NCBI GenBank assembly: GCA_012838545.1
Contig: DUPC01000039.1
Span: 1-54,505, forward strand
Length of the DNA: 54,505 bases
Source of the DNA: Acholeplasmataceae bacterium
GTDB lineage: Bacteria; Bacillota_I; Bacilli_A; ML615J-28; CAG-313
Reading direction: 5' to 3'
Each line of letters opens with the position of its first letter. Position 1 is the stretch's first letter. Shown here piece by piece: positions 43,978 to 52,537 of this stretch. The translations under genes and the position numbers were made by a program. The notes beneath the pieces were generated by a model. That model saw only the letters and a list, made by a program, of their open reading frames with translations, did not search any database and had not been told where the DNA came from.

Positions 43978-45090
43978 TTTTGCTTTTAAATCCTTTGCCT
44001 GATTCCTTCGGAAGAAGGAAAGCAAAATCAAGAGAAAGGGAATTATAATTTCAAAGATTAAATTCGCATATTTGATGATGTACTTGATGCGAAAGTCTAG
44101 AATAAGAATGTAGTTTTTAGGTGCGAAAATACAAATACCAAAAACCACCAACAATCCCACAATTACGGGTATATTTGGTTTTTTCAACTTAAAGACATAA
44201 CTAATCATGTATTTGGTTGTGGTAAGTAAAACAGTTAATTTGATGATTATCAAAACCATCATGACATTGATGACGATAATGTCAAAACGCTGCAAAAACA
44301 CCGCTATCTCAATTCTCCTCGAGATTCTTAAGGAGGGGTGAATATCGAGCGTCATAGCAATCGGTCCCAAAATAACGGTATTCATTAAAGTGATAATCAA
44401 GAGAACCGCACCGGCCATTATTAATCCATAAACCCCATAGCGATAATGGTATTCTTTTTGCTTTACATATTGATAAATACCCAACAAAGCAAACAATTCG
44501 CCAAACGGTATGGCATAGGACATTTTTAGGGCGGGTTTTATCAATTGGCCGAAACCATATTCCATAATCGGAAAGATATAATTAACATTGATTTTGTTGA
44601 AACTGATGATTAATGTGGAAAAGGAAACAAAGATAACAATTGTAACATAAAATAACATTGTGGTTAAACGGGAAAATACTTCAATTCCTTTGGCGATAAT
44701 GTAAAACAGTAAGGAAAGAACCAAAAAAGCAAACCAAAGCAATTTCACTTCCTGAACCAAGTAGATATTTACAACTTCATATATATCACGCAAATTAAAG
44801 AAAACCAAAACAATAAAATAAAGAGAGTAAAGAATAAAAAGAATATAACAAACAACCTTGCCTACAACATGCGTCACCGTATCCCCGAAATCTTTGTCAA
44901 CAACATTTCGATAAAGCATGGTATAAACAAAATAAACCAAAACCCCTCCGATTACGCCAAGGATAACCGTTAACCAAAGATTGTTCTTTAAATCTTTGGC
45001 GTAAATTCCACGGATTAAGTCATTGGCAAAGACATACATAAAAACAATTAACAGATACTGACTGCGGGAAATGTGGGTTTTTTCCTTCAT
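43975..45090 (-). CDS. gerKB: GerKB-type spore germination permease
   Basis: 371 residues with about ten hydrophobic helices, an amino-acid-permease-like (APC) protein. The opening IVFMYVFANDLIRGIYAKDL and helical layout fit the GerAB/GerKB subunit of germinant receptors, located in the spore inner membrane. It binds the germinant. It is the last gene of the A-C-B operon and starts ten bases after gerKC, behind AGAGG. Confidence 0.88.
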   Translation of the reverse strand: MKEKTHISRSQYLLIVFMYVFANDLIRGIYAKDLKNNLWLTVILGVIGGVLVYFVYTMLYRNVVDKDFGDTVTHVVGKVVCYILFILYSLYFIVLVFFNLRDIYEVVNIYLVQEVKLLWFAFLVLSLLFYIIAKGIEVFSRLTTMLFYVTIVIFVSFSTLIISFNKINVNYIFPIMEYGFGQLIKPALKMSYAIPFGELFALLGIYQYVKQKEYHYRYGVYGLIMAGAVLLIITLMNTVILGPIAMTLDIHPSLRISRRIEIAVFLQRFDIIVINVMMVLIIIKLTVLLTTTKYMISYVFKLKKPNIPVIVGLLVVFGICIFAPKNYILILDFRIKYIIKYANLIFEIIIPFLLILLSFFRRNQAKDLKAK

Positions 45091-45099
45091 AAAAACCTC

Positions 45100-46242
45100 T
45101 TATTTAAGTCTTGTTCTATCAATTGTGGTATTAAATTGATACTTGACTTTGATAGTCGGAAAAATTGCGTCATAATTTTCTTTGATACTTTGATAGTATT
45201 TAGGGTTTGCCCTATGAATTGCTTCGCAAAAAGCAAAGATATCCGCGTTGTACTTGTTTTGTGCTACATCAACAGCCATTTCCATTAAACGCTTTACGTC
45301 TTCGTTGATTTTTTCCATAAGCATATCCATTTCGTTTGGACCAAATTGTTCCGAAACCGACACATTCATTTTGTGTTTTAAAGTGATTGTCGGTTCGTTA
45401 TTGATAAGCGCAAAACTAATTTTGCAGGAGGTGTTTTTGACACCTATATATAGTTTTTCATTATTATGCATAATGTGCAAAACGGATATTTCGATTTTGT
45501 CAAAGATATGGCTAAAGCCTAATGATTCTTCTTCCGAAAGCCAACCAACCATTTTATCGTTTTTAAATACGGCGATAGTTGAAACTTTTAAACGCATTTT
45601 AGGATCGGTGGTTTGGGTTGATTCATTGTCTTTGCCTTTTTCCTTGTCGCCGACAATGGCAATGCTGGATAAAGACAGGCAGGTATTGGGCTGATACAGA
45701 TAAGTAACGATTTCATCGATAAAAGTAATTTTACCCATACCATAAATTTTTTCCGCATTCTCCAATTTTGATTCTACCGCCACCGCCGGAATGTTTTCCA
45801 AAACTGAGCGCATTTTTAAGATGTCTTCCGCTTTTTCGTCTTGAGCCACAACAATATTGAAATTATGTTGCGTCTCCCAGTGGAAGACAAAGAACTTAAT
45901 GTGTTTTTCAATTCCCTCTTGAGCTAATTCCGAGCCTATTATCAAACATTGGATGTGAAAGATATATAATTTATTAACCGAATAGTTCGATAGTTTCACA
46001 AAGGCTTCATAAATCGAAGCTGCTTCTTCCGCAAACACCACAACTGGCGAGCTTTGGGAAGGTTTACTTCCCAAGACAAAATCATTAACCGCTTGAACGG
46101 AAACTTTAACCCCTTTTTCTGATTTGTCAATTCCCATCGCTATAACCGTTGTATAATCGCTAACATCGAGTTTTCGACACCCCGAAAGAAACAACAAGAC
46201 AAAACCAATCAAAAACAAGATATATATTTTCCTATGTTTCAT
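45100..46242 (-). CDS. gerKC: GerKC-type germination lipoprotein
   Basis: 380 residues. Signal peptide ends at lipobox FLSGC (Cys 22). DVSDYTTVIAMGIDKSEKGVK, the VFAEEAASIYEAF region and the C-terminal DVKRLMEMAVDVAQNKYNAD are typical of the Ger(x)C family. It is the lipid-anchored subunit of the germinant receptor on the spore inner membrane. It lies between gerKA and gerKB, nine bases from each. Confidence 0.92.
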   Translation of the reverse strand: MKHRKIYILFLIGFVLLFLSGCRKLDVSDYTTVIAMGIDKSEKGVKVSVQAVNDFVLGSKPSQSSPVVVFAEEAASIYEAFVKLSNYSVNKLYIFHIQCLIIGSELAQEGIEKHIKFFVFHWETQHNFNIVVAQDEKAEDILKMRSVLENIPAVAVESKLENAEKIYGMGKITFIDEIVTYLYQPNTCLSLSSIAIVGDKEKGKDNESTQTTDPKMRLKVSTIAVFKNDKMVGWLSEEESLGFSHIFDKIEISVLHIMHNNEKLYIGVKNTSCKISFALINNEPTITLKHKMNVSVSEQFGPNEMDMLMEKINEDVKRLMEMAVDVAQNKYNADIFAFCEAIHRANPKYYQSIKENYDAIFPTIKVKYQFNTTIDRTRLK

Positions 46243-46251
46243 AAGCGCTCC

Positions 46252-47883
46252 TTAATGAGGGTATTCGGCGGATATGTTTTTCTTCCGCCTAAAAATCTTA
46301 TCAATTCGCGTTCTTATTACCGAATCTTGCATACCCGAAGCGCAAAACGGTGTATAAGGGGATAAATAGTTGAAGCCGAAACTTCTCAAACTGCATAAAT
46401 GTGTAAGCAGCGCAATCGAGGCAAGAGTAACGCCATAAAAACCGCCGATGACCGCTGCACCCCAAAAAAAGTACCTTAGAACGGTTAAAGTGAGGTTCAG
46501 GAAATAATCGGGAATTGTTAAGGAGCAAATAGCAGTAATGGTTACGACAATTACGATAATAGATGAAAATAGTCCTGCCTGAACTGCCGATTCCCCGATG
46601 ATAATCGCTCCCAAAAAGGATAGCGATGACCCCAGCGAAGTCGGCATCCTTGTTCCGGATTCCCTCAACAAATCAAAGAAAAACATGATTAGGAGAATTT
46701 CCAAAAAACCCGGGAAAGGTATGGCATAACGTTGCCCCGCAATGCTTAAGAGCAGATTTATCGGCAATAGTTCTGAATGGAAATAGATTAACGATATATA
46801 TATGGCTGGTAAATACAATCCCAAGAAAAACGCCACAATACGGGTGAAACGGACAAACGAAGCAATATAACCTTTCATGTAATAATCTTCCAGTGATTGC
46901 AGACCCTGAACAAACAACATTGGCGCAACCAGCGCAAACGGCGATCCGTCAACCAGTATCGCCACTCTTCCTTCGAAAAGACTGGCTACCACTGAATCGG
47001 GACGTTCGGTGCTGAAGATGGTTTGAAACATCGTCCATTGTTTTTCTCTCAGATAAAAGGAAACATATTCCGAATCCAATATGTTTTCTACATCAATCCC
47101 TTCAATTCTCGTTTTTACCTCTTCAACCAATCCCTCATCGGCTACGCCTTTGATATACATAACAACAACACTTGTATTGGATTTTTTTCCTAAGATATAT
47201 TTTTCGATTCGAAAATGTGAATTTCGAATTCTGCGCCTTATTAAACAAATATTGGTGGAAAGCGATTCATTAAAGGCTTCATTCCCGCCTTTGACCGAAA
47301 CCTGAGCCTTCGGTGCTTCGATTGCCCGCTCGTTTTTGATTTTGGAATCAACCAAAAAACACTTTTGCGATCCTTCAACTAGAATTATTGCATCTCCGTT
47401 TAATAGGGTAATGATTAACTCACCGAATTCGTCGGTGTTTCTTACCGACGACAAAGTCATAATAAAATTGTTGAAAAAATCAAAGACGCTGTCGTTTGTG
47501 TTTAGTGGTTTCGAGATTTTTCGATAATTATTGGTTATAGTATGAAGAATGGATTCATCAATAATGTTTTTGTCGCTAATGCCGGATATATATATAATGG
47601 CAATTCTTTGCTTTCCCCAAACATTTTCTAAATGTATCGAACGAATCACCAAATCAAAACAGTTTCCTTGGATGGCTTTGATATAAGCAATGGTATCGTC
47701 AATATTTTCATATAAGGGCTTGTTTAGGTAACTGACTTCGGGTTCTTCCGACATTTGCACAAGTTTTTCGGTATCGCTATTTGATTGAGTGTATTTTTTG
47801 TGTTGTTCATTTTCTTTGGTTTCCTTTTTCTTGGGTGGCTTAGCCAAGAGAATCCTCAGTGCTTGAAAAAAACTTTTTTTCAT
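46252..47883 (-). CDS. gerKA: GerKA-type germinant receptor subunit A
   Basis: 543 residues. The long soluble N-terminal domain is followed by four to six hydrophobic helices from about residue 330, including PFPGFLEILLIMFFFDLLRE and RMPTSLGSSLSFLGAIIIGE, both hallmark GerA segments. EGRVAILVDGSPFALVAPM is also conserved. It is the first gene of the receptor operon. The order A-C-B matches gerK of Bacillus. The germinant is not predictable. Confidence 0.95.
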   Translation of the reverse strand: MKKSFFQALRILLAKPPKKKETKENEQHKKYTQSNSDTEKLVQMSEEPEVSYLNKPLYENIDDTIAYIKAIQGNCFDLVIRSIHLENVWGKQRIAIIYISGISDKNIIDESILHTITNNYRKISKPLNTNDSVFDFFNNFIMTLSSVRNTDEFGELIITLLNGDAIILVEGSQKCFLVDSKIKNERAIEAPKAQVSVKGGNEAFNESLSTNICLIRRRIRNSHFRIEKYILGKKSNTSVVVMYIKGVADEGLVEEVKTRIEGIDVENILDSEYVSFYLREKQWTMFQTIFSTERPDSVVASLFEGRVAILVDGSPFALVAPMLFVQGLQSLEDYYMKGYIASFVRFTRIVAFFLGLYLPAIYISLIYFHSELLPINLLLSIAGQRYAIPFPGFLEILLIMFFFDLLRESGTRMPTSLGSSLSFLGAIIIGESAVQAGLFSSIIVIVVTITAICSLTIPDYFLNLTLTVLRYFFWGAAVIGGFYGVTLASIALLTHLCSLRSFGFNYLSPYTPFCASGMQDSVIRTRIDKIFRRKKNISAEYPH

Positions 47884-47904
47884 TTTTCCCCTTTTCCTTT
47901 AGTT

Positions 47905-47935
47905 TATTATTAGCGGTTTAATTGTTACATATTCA
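47905..47935 (-). promoter_or_regulatory. Candidate sigma-G promoter for the gerK operon
   Basis: On the minus strand TGAATA (47930-47935) matches the sigma-G -35 element. After 18 bases AATAATA (47905-47911) matches the -10 consensus CATACTA at five of seven positions. The gene start lies 21 bases further on. Forespore expression is the norm for germinant receptor genes. Confidence 0.55.
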
Positions 47936-47947
47936 TAAGAAAAAAAG

Positions 47948-47977
47948 AAAAAATGGCAGAAAGGAAAACTGCCATTT
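47948..47977. terminator. Terminator after the Nudix gene
   Basis: AAAATGGCAG and CTGCCATTTT form a ten-base stem with a ten-base loop. On the minus strand a T-run with CTTTTTTT follows. It ends the SIS-kinase-Nudix group before the gerK promoter. Confidence 0.85.
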
Positions 47978-47983
47978 TTATTT

Positions 47984-48472
47984 TCAATAATTTAAAGGGT
48001 CTTCTTTGATTTCGCCCAAATAGTCAAAGTCGTGTCCGTATTTGCACAAATACTTTTTGAATTCACCTTTTAACATATTCGGAAAAAAGTATGGTATGTT
48101 CCCTGCAATCCCCGAATTCTTTTCATCCATAATCCAATCAATTGTTTTCCAATCGAGGATACCTTCCATAGTTTTGACAGGAGTCGGTTTTTTTAACTCT
48201 TTGGGGATTTCCGCCCAAAAACAATACATCCCCCCCAGTGTGTCAGGATTATCATTTACAATCCATCCCACATGAGCCAAGCATTTGATTTCGTTTACCC
48301 AAACACCGGCTTCTTCCCAAAGTTCTCTTTTAGCGCTTTCTTCAGGGCTTTCATGGGGTTCAATGTGGCCGCCAAGGCCATTCCAGCGTCCCATCCAAGA
48401 AGGTTTTTCACGATTAATCAATAAGATTTCATCTTCGCATTTGAGAAAAATGAGTGTATATTTCAGTTCCAT
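47984..48472 (-). CDS. Nudix hydrolase (MutT/8-oxo-dGTPase type)
   Basis: 162 residues. The Nudix box reads GGHIEPHESPEESAKRELWE followed by EAG, with all the conserved Gly and Glu residues. WMGRWNGLGG precedes it, as in 8-oxo-dGTP diphosphatases of the MutTA/YtkD kind. It hydrolyses damaged or excess nucleoside polyphosphates in the cytoplasm; the exact substrate is not shown by sequence. ATG has GAGG upstream and overlaps the kinase gene by ten bases. Confidence 0.9.
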   Translation of the reverse strand: MELKYTLIFLKCEDEILLINREKPSWMGRWNGLGGHIEPHESPEESAKRELWEEAGVWVNEIKCLAHVGWIVNDNPDTLGGMYCFWAEIPKELKKPTPVKTMEGILDWKTIDWIMDEKNSGIAGNIPYFFPNMLKGEFKKYLCKYGHDFDYLGEIKEDPLNY

Positions 48473-49413
48473 TTTTTTGCAACCTCTTTTTCGTATTCCT
48501 TTAATATTTTCTCTACTTCATTCTTTTGGGGAAAAGCATTTAAACAATACTTTTTGGTGACGCTTAAACCAGAAGCAACTGTCGCGAAAGATATGGCCTT
48601 TTTAAAATCTGTGTTTTGAGCCAATTGATAGGCAAGAGAGGCATTAAAGGCATCGCCCGCACCAGTTGTATCCATTACTTCTTCATCCCTTAGCGGTAAG
48701 GCGGGAAAATGTAAGAAGTCATTGTTATGATAAAATAATACACCGTCTTTTCCCAAAGTAATAACCATTTGGCGAAAATTGCTTTGCCTTATATTTTCCT
48801 TAAGTTCTTCCCTTGATGCATCCGGCGAAAGAGAAAAAAGCATTTTGGCTTCAACTTCATTGGGAGTAAGCAAGAAGGCTTGTTCTAAATACTCATAAGC
48901 AGTTTTTAAAAAGGGGGCAGGATTGATAATTGCTTTTACGTTATGTTTTTTGGCAATAGCCAGTCCCTTTTCGATAATAGAAAGCGGATATTCCAATTGC
49001 ATAAGCAAGATATCGCTTTGGGCAATTATCTCTTCATAAGGCAAAAGCATATCGCCATTGATATTTTCCGATACCCCGGGGTGAACGATAACCGTGTTTT
49101 GGCCGGTTCTGTCGGTTAGAATTGAAGCAACCGCGGTTCTTTGGTTGAAAACTTTAATAACCGTTGGGTTAACCTTGTAGCTTTTCAATTTTGTATAAAT
49201 CTTTTTGCCATAATCGTCATCACCTACAAAAGTGATAAAATTAACGCTTGCGCCAAGTTTTGCCAAAGCAATTGCTTGGTTAAAACCCTTTCCTCCCTGC
49301 TCTTCATGAACCTTCCCCGCAAGAACCGTTTCTCCGGTTTGAGGAAGCTTGTCCAGTTCAAAAAAGAGCGATTGTCCGCTTAAACCAATAACTGTTATAA
49401 CCTTATTTTTCAT
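48463..49413 (-). CDS. PfkB-family carbohydrate kinase, ribokinase-like
   Basis: 316 residues. The N-terminal signature EEQGGKGFNQAIALAKLGA corresponds to the ribokinase GGKGANQA motif. DTTGAGDAFNASLAY carries the catalytic Asp and anion hole. NPAPFLK and LTPNEVEA are typical of ribokinase. It phosphorylates a sugar or nucleoside; ribose is possible, but no ribose transporter is near and the sugar-phosphate SIS protein upstream hints at another hexose derivative. ATG 49413 has GAGG at eight bases. Overlaps the Nudix gene. Confidence 0.88.
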   Translation of the reverse strand: MKNKVITVIGLSGQSLFFELDKLPQTGETVLAGKVHEEQGGKGFNQAIALAKLGASVNFITFVGDDDYGKKIYTKLKSYKVNPTVIKVFNQRTAVASILTDRTGQNTVIVHPGVSENINGDMLLPYEEIIAQSDILLMQLEYPLSIIEKGLAIAKKHNVKAIINPAPFLKTAYEYLEQAFLLTPNEVEAKMLFSLSPDASREELKENIRQSNFRQMVITLGKDGVLFYHNNDFLHFPALPLRDEEVMDTTGAGDAFNASLAYQLAQNTDFKKAISFATVASGLSVTKKYCLNAFPQKNEVEKILKEYEKEVAKKWN

Positions 49414-49442
49414 AACCATAGCCTCTACCCTTTATAATTGAT

Positions 49443-49464
49443 GGGGGTAAAATTTATTACCCCC
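49443..49464. terminator. Hairpin after the SIS-domain gene
   Basis: GGGGGTAA (49443-49450) and TTACCCCC (49457-49464) form a perfect 8-bp stem with a six-base loop. It lies between the SIS gene stop and the kinase start. There is no long T-run on the minus strand, so termination may be partial, lowering kinase and Nudix expression. Confidence 0.6.
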
Positions 49465-49478
49465 AAATTATTATTTTG

Positions 49479-51251
49479 TTATTTAACTTCTTGCGTTGGG
49501 TCAAAACCTAAACGTTTCAACGTTTCAACAACATACGATTCGCGATATTCTTCTTTTGGATCGCGGCCAAGGTAGGATTTAAAGAATTCTTCGCAAGCTT
49601 CCTCATAAGGAATACCAGCGATGTTGGAAATAATTCTGGTGCTGCGGTCAATAAGTTTCTTGTTGGTTGGAAGCACTTGAATCATCCAGTTGGACCAAAC
49701 GCGGCCCATTTTAGCCATGGTTCCGGTGCTTAGGATGTTGAAAGCAAGTTTGACCAATAAGTGCGTCATAAGGTCAGTGCAAGTTCTTGGCACTTCCACC
49801 GGAATATGGATTTCGTTTTCCAAAAGTTTATTGTTTGGAATATTTCCCAAACGAATGACGATACCGTCGTCAAATTTAGCGATATTGTCATGATACCACT
49901 TCGTGACTTCCGGAGTAGCAGAACCGTTGATGTCAACGCAAACCAAACGGGCCGGACGCCGAGAGTATCTTGATGGGTCATCGACATTGCCGATATTGTA
50001 TTGTTCAACTTCGCTGCTGGCTACTTTCGGAGGATTATTGATAATCGCTTCGCTTGCCTTCAAACGTTTATAGTCTTCCACGGTCCAGTCTAATCCTTTG
50101 ATTGGGCGACGGAAAACGTGTTGCCAAGCCACAGTATTCGGATACAATGGATCTTTCGCATAAGCCCAACTTACTTGCGCTTCGTTATCATAAAACTTTT
50201 TGAATGGCGGAAGCGTAAATGTTGGTTGACGTTCGGTTGTATCGGTTAAGATGTCAAGCAAATAGTCATGGGTTATATATGTGATTAAACCATTTTTCTT
50301 GTAAGTTTCGGTTTCGAATTCCACGGCTTTCGCTAAACCTTCCAAAGCTTTTCCGCTGGATAAAGCTTCGTTTAGTTTAACAAATTCTTTGGCGTATTCT
50401 TGCAAGTCTAAAGCAGGAACGCCGATTACTTCCAATTCCTCTTCCGTCAAGTTTTCTTTTAACCATCTTGCGCAAGCCACTTCAATAGCAGCACCGACCG
50501 TTAAGAGTTCCACGGTGGTAACTTGCATTCTGGTTGAACCGGCAATCGCCATATTACCTACGAAGCAATTGATTTTAATGATATTGTCCCGTTCAAATAC
50601 CAAACGGCAACGTTCTAAGTGGTTGACTAAGATTTCTTTCGGGTTGCAAAAGATATAATAAGTTGTGCATCCTTGTTTGTCAGCTTCAATAACCGAACCG
50701 TTGATGCTGGCAGAAAGTCCGCATTCCGCTAAGCCCACAACAACGTCGCCTGGTCCGACTTTCGCATCAATGATTTGTTGGGCCCCGAAGGTCATATAGT
50801 CTTCAAAGTTTTCGACAGATCTAACCAAAGCGCGGTCGCCCCCGGTCGTTAGACTGTTGGAACATTCGCTGATTTCCAAAAATTCTTTTCTTTTGGCAGG
50901 AAGTTTTTGAATAAGCGAAGTCCAGAAATAACGCCACGCGGCATCAAGTTGCAACGCCAAACGGCCTGATGCACCGACGCTTGAAAATAACACAGTTCTT
51001 CTTTCATCAATAACCCGCTTAATATCATCGATTAAGCGTTGAAATTCAGGTGTTTCAAAAGCTTTAGATGCGACAACGGGAATCTCGCTATCAGCCGATA
51101 AAATCATCTTGATTCCTTGGGCGGTATCCTTGGAAATCACAAAACTCAAATTTTTAGTTTTCGGGTTTGGCTGTTCTGTTGGAATTACCCCTAAGTGAAA
51201 TTGTTTTTCGTTTTCGATGAAGTTTCGTGCGGCCTCTTTATAATTCAACAT
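49479..51251 (-). CDS. Large two-SIS-domain protein of the MurQ/GCKR-like group
   Basis: 590 residues, about twice bacterial MurQ (about 300) and close to glucokinase regulatory protein (about 625). The first SIS part has FSSVGASGRLALQLDAAWRY, TTGGDRALVRSVENFEDY and VVVGLAECGLSASINGSVI, which parallel the MurQ/GCKR motifs (GTSGR, GGxxAL, and the Gly-Leu-Ser loop). A second SIS-like part follows at about 340-590. The family handles N-acetylmuramate 6-phosphate or binds sugar phosphates. The fused form may be an etherase, isomerase or regulator. Placed upstream of a sugar kinase, with AGGAGG before ATG. Confidence 0.7.
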   Translation of the reverse strand: MLNYKEAARNFIENEKQFHLGVIPTEQPNPKTKNLSFVISKDTAQGIKMILSADSEIPVVASKAFETPEFQRLIDDIKRVIDERRTVLFSSVGASGRLALQLDAAWRYFWTSLIQKLPAKRKEFLEISECSNSLTTGGDRALVRSVENFEDYMTFGAQQIIDAKVGPGDVVVGLAECGLSASINGSVIEADKQGCTTYYIFCNPKEILVNHLERCRLVFERDNIIKINCFVGNMAIAGSTRMQVTTVELLTVGAAIEVACARWLKENLTEEELEVIGVPALDLQEYAKEFVKLNEALSSGKALEGLAKAVEFETETYKKNGLITYITHDYLLDILTDTTERQPTFTLPPFKKFYDNEAQVSWAYAKDPLYPNTVAWQHVFRRPIKGLDWTVEDYKRLKASEAIINNPPKVASSEVEQYNIGNVDDPSRYSRRPARLVCVDINGSATPEVTKWYHDNIAKFDDGIVIRLGNIPNNKLLENEIHIPVEVPRTCTDLMTHLLVKLAFNILSTGTMAKMGRVWSNWMIQVLPTNKKLIDRSTRIISNIAGIPYEEACEEFFKSYLGRDPKEEYRESYVVETLKRLGFDPTQEVK

Positions 51252-51375
51252 AAATACCTCCTAATGTATTTACCAAAAAGGTAATTTAAATTAGCCTTTC
51301 AATATGTTAATTATACCATACCCCCCTATTCAATGCAAGCAAATGCAAATGTGACTTTTATTTCCCCCAAAAGAA

Positions 51376-51398
51376 AAAGCTCAAATTTTGTGAGCTTT
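51376..51398. terminator. Terminator after the cation efflux gene
   Basis: AAAGCTCA (51376-51383) and TGAGCTTT (51391-51398) form a perfect 8-bp stem with a seven-base loop. On the minus strand TTTTTCTTTT follows. It separates the CDF gene from the SIS gene. Confidence 0.85.
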
Positions 51399-51423
51399 AA
51401 GTTTTTACTATTCTGGAAAAAAA

Positions 51424-52395
51424 CTATCTTTCGTTGGGTTCAAAATGGGCAATCAATTCGACTTTTTTGTTTAATTTTTCTTGAAGGATATTCTCTAAGC
51501 GATGCGACAATTCATGCACTTTTAAGACGGTTAATTGCGGTTCGGTAATAATGTGAAGGTCGATATAGATATGTTCCAAGCGTCCTCTGCTTCTGATTTT
51601 GTGAACATTTAAAACTTCCGGTTCCGCCTCGATGATTTGTTGGATATCGACTTCGTTGACGACGGTTTTATCCACTAAAACACCTAGCGTCATTTTAAAA
51701 ATTTCCAAACACGAAAACAAAATAAAGATGGCAATAACAATTGACACGATTGGATCAATTATCGGTGGCAAACCTAATTTAATTAAAAGCAAAGAAACTA
51801 ACACACCAAGTGAAATTAAAATATCGCTTTTGGTATGGTGCGAATCAGAAATCAACACATCGCTATTTAATTTTCGTCCCATTTTGTGTTCGTAATAAGC
51901 CACAAATCCGTTGATAAAAATTGTTAATACCAAGGTTACGAGGGTTGCGGGGGTAACGGAAAAAACAATTGGATTAATAAACCACTCAATTGCTTTACTG
52001 ATAATATTGATTACCATCCAAATCAATAGAAACCCAATAGTGAACCCTGCAATCGTTTCAAATTTTTGATAACCGTAAGGATGACTTTTATCAGCCGGTT
52101 TGGATGATAATTTGATTCCGATAATACCGATAATATTGGAAATGCTGTCGGTAAACGAATGATACCCGTCAGCTGTTAAACTGTTGATATTAAACATTAA
52201 CCCCCAAAAAATTTTTCCAAAGGTAACAATTAAGTTTAAAAATAAGATTATGAATAAAATTCGGGCAATTTGCTTGTATTTTTGCAAATAGTCTTCACCG
52301 TCCAAAACATTAATCAATATTAATTTATTCAACAAAAACTCTTTGGTGATTATTTTGAAACACCAATTTCTCAATAGTATTCGTCCCTCTATCAA
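51424..52395 (-). CDS. Cation diffusion facilitator metal exporter
   Basis: Up to 323 residues. Six hydrophobic helices from about residue 45. Metal-site residues occur in SLTADGYHSFTDSISNI (the Asp/His site of helix 2) and in VLISDSHHTKSDILIS (helix 5 site), followed by the cytoplasmic domain with VHKIRSRGRLEHIYIDLHI and a final AHFEPNE. CDF proteins export Zn, Mn or Fe in exchange for protons. There is no ATG start: frames open with TTG at 52395, 52374 or near 52284, the last just before the first helix. The true N-terminus is uncertain. Monocistronic. Confidence 0.88.
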   Translation of the reverse strand: MIEGRILLRNWCFKIITKEFLLNKLILINVLDGEDYLQKYKQIARILFIILFLNLIVTFGKIFWGLMFNINSLTADGYHSFTDSISNIIGIIGIKLSSKPADKSHPYGYQKFETIAGFTIGFLLIWMVINIISKAIEWFINPIVFSVTPATLVTLVLTIFINGFVAYYEHKMGRKLNSDVLISDSHHTKSDILISLGVLVSLLLIKLGLPPIIDPIVSIVIAIFILFSCLEIFKMTLGVLVDKTVVNEVDIQQIIEAEPEVLNVHKIRSRGRLEHIYIDLHIITEPQLTVLKVHELSHRLENILQEKLNKKVELIAHFEPNER

Positions 52396-52496
52396 AAAAC
52401 GACCTCTTTCTCAAGAAAAAATTAGTATATTCATTTAAATGCATTTTTTGTTAATAAAATGGACCATTAAGTTAAAAATAAATAAAAATGTTGATT

Positions 52497-52519
52497 TTTA
52501 TGCAAAAAAGTTGCATAAA
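52497..52519 (+). repeat. Nine-base inverted repeat before the RloA-like gene
   Basis: TTTATGCAA and TTGCATAAA flank a five-base spacer, ending just before the AAAGGAGG ribosome-binding site. It could be an operator for autoregulation or a small RNA hairpin controlling translation of the gene pair. Confidence 0.6.
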
Positions 52520-52537
52520 CCTAAAGGAGGTGATATA

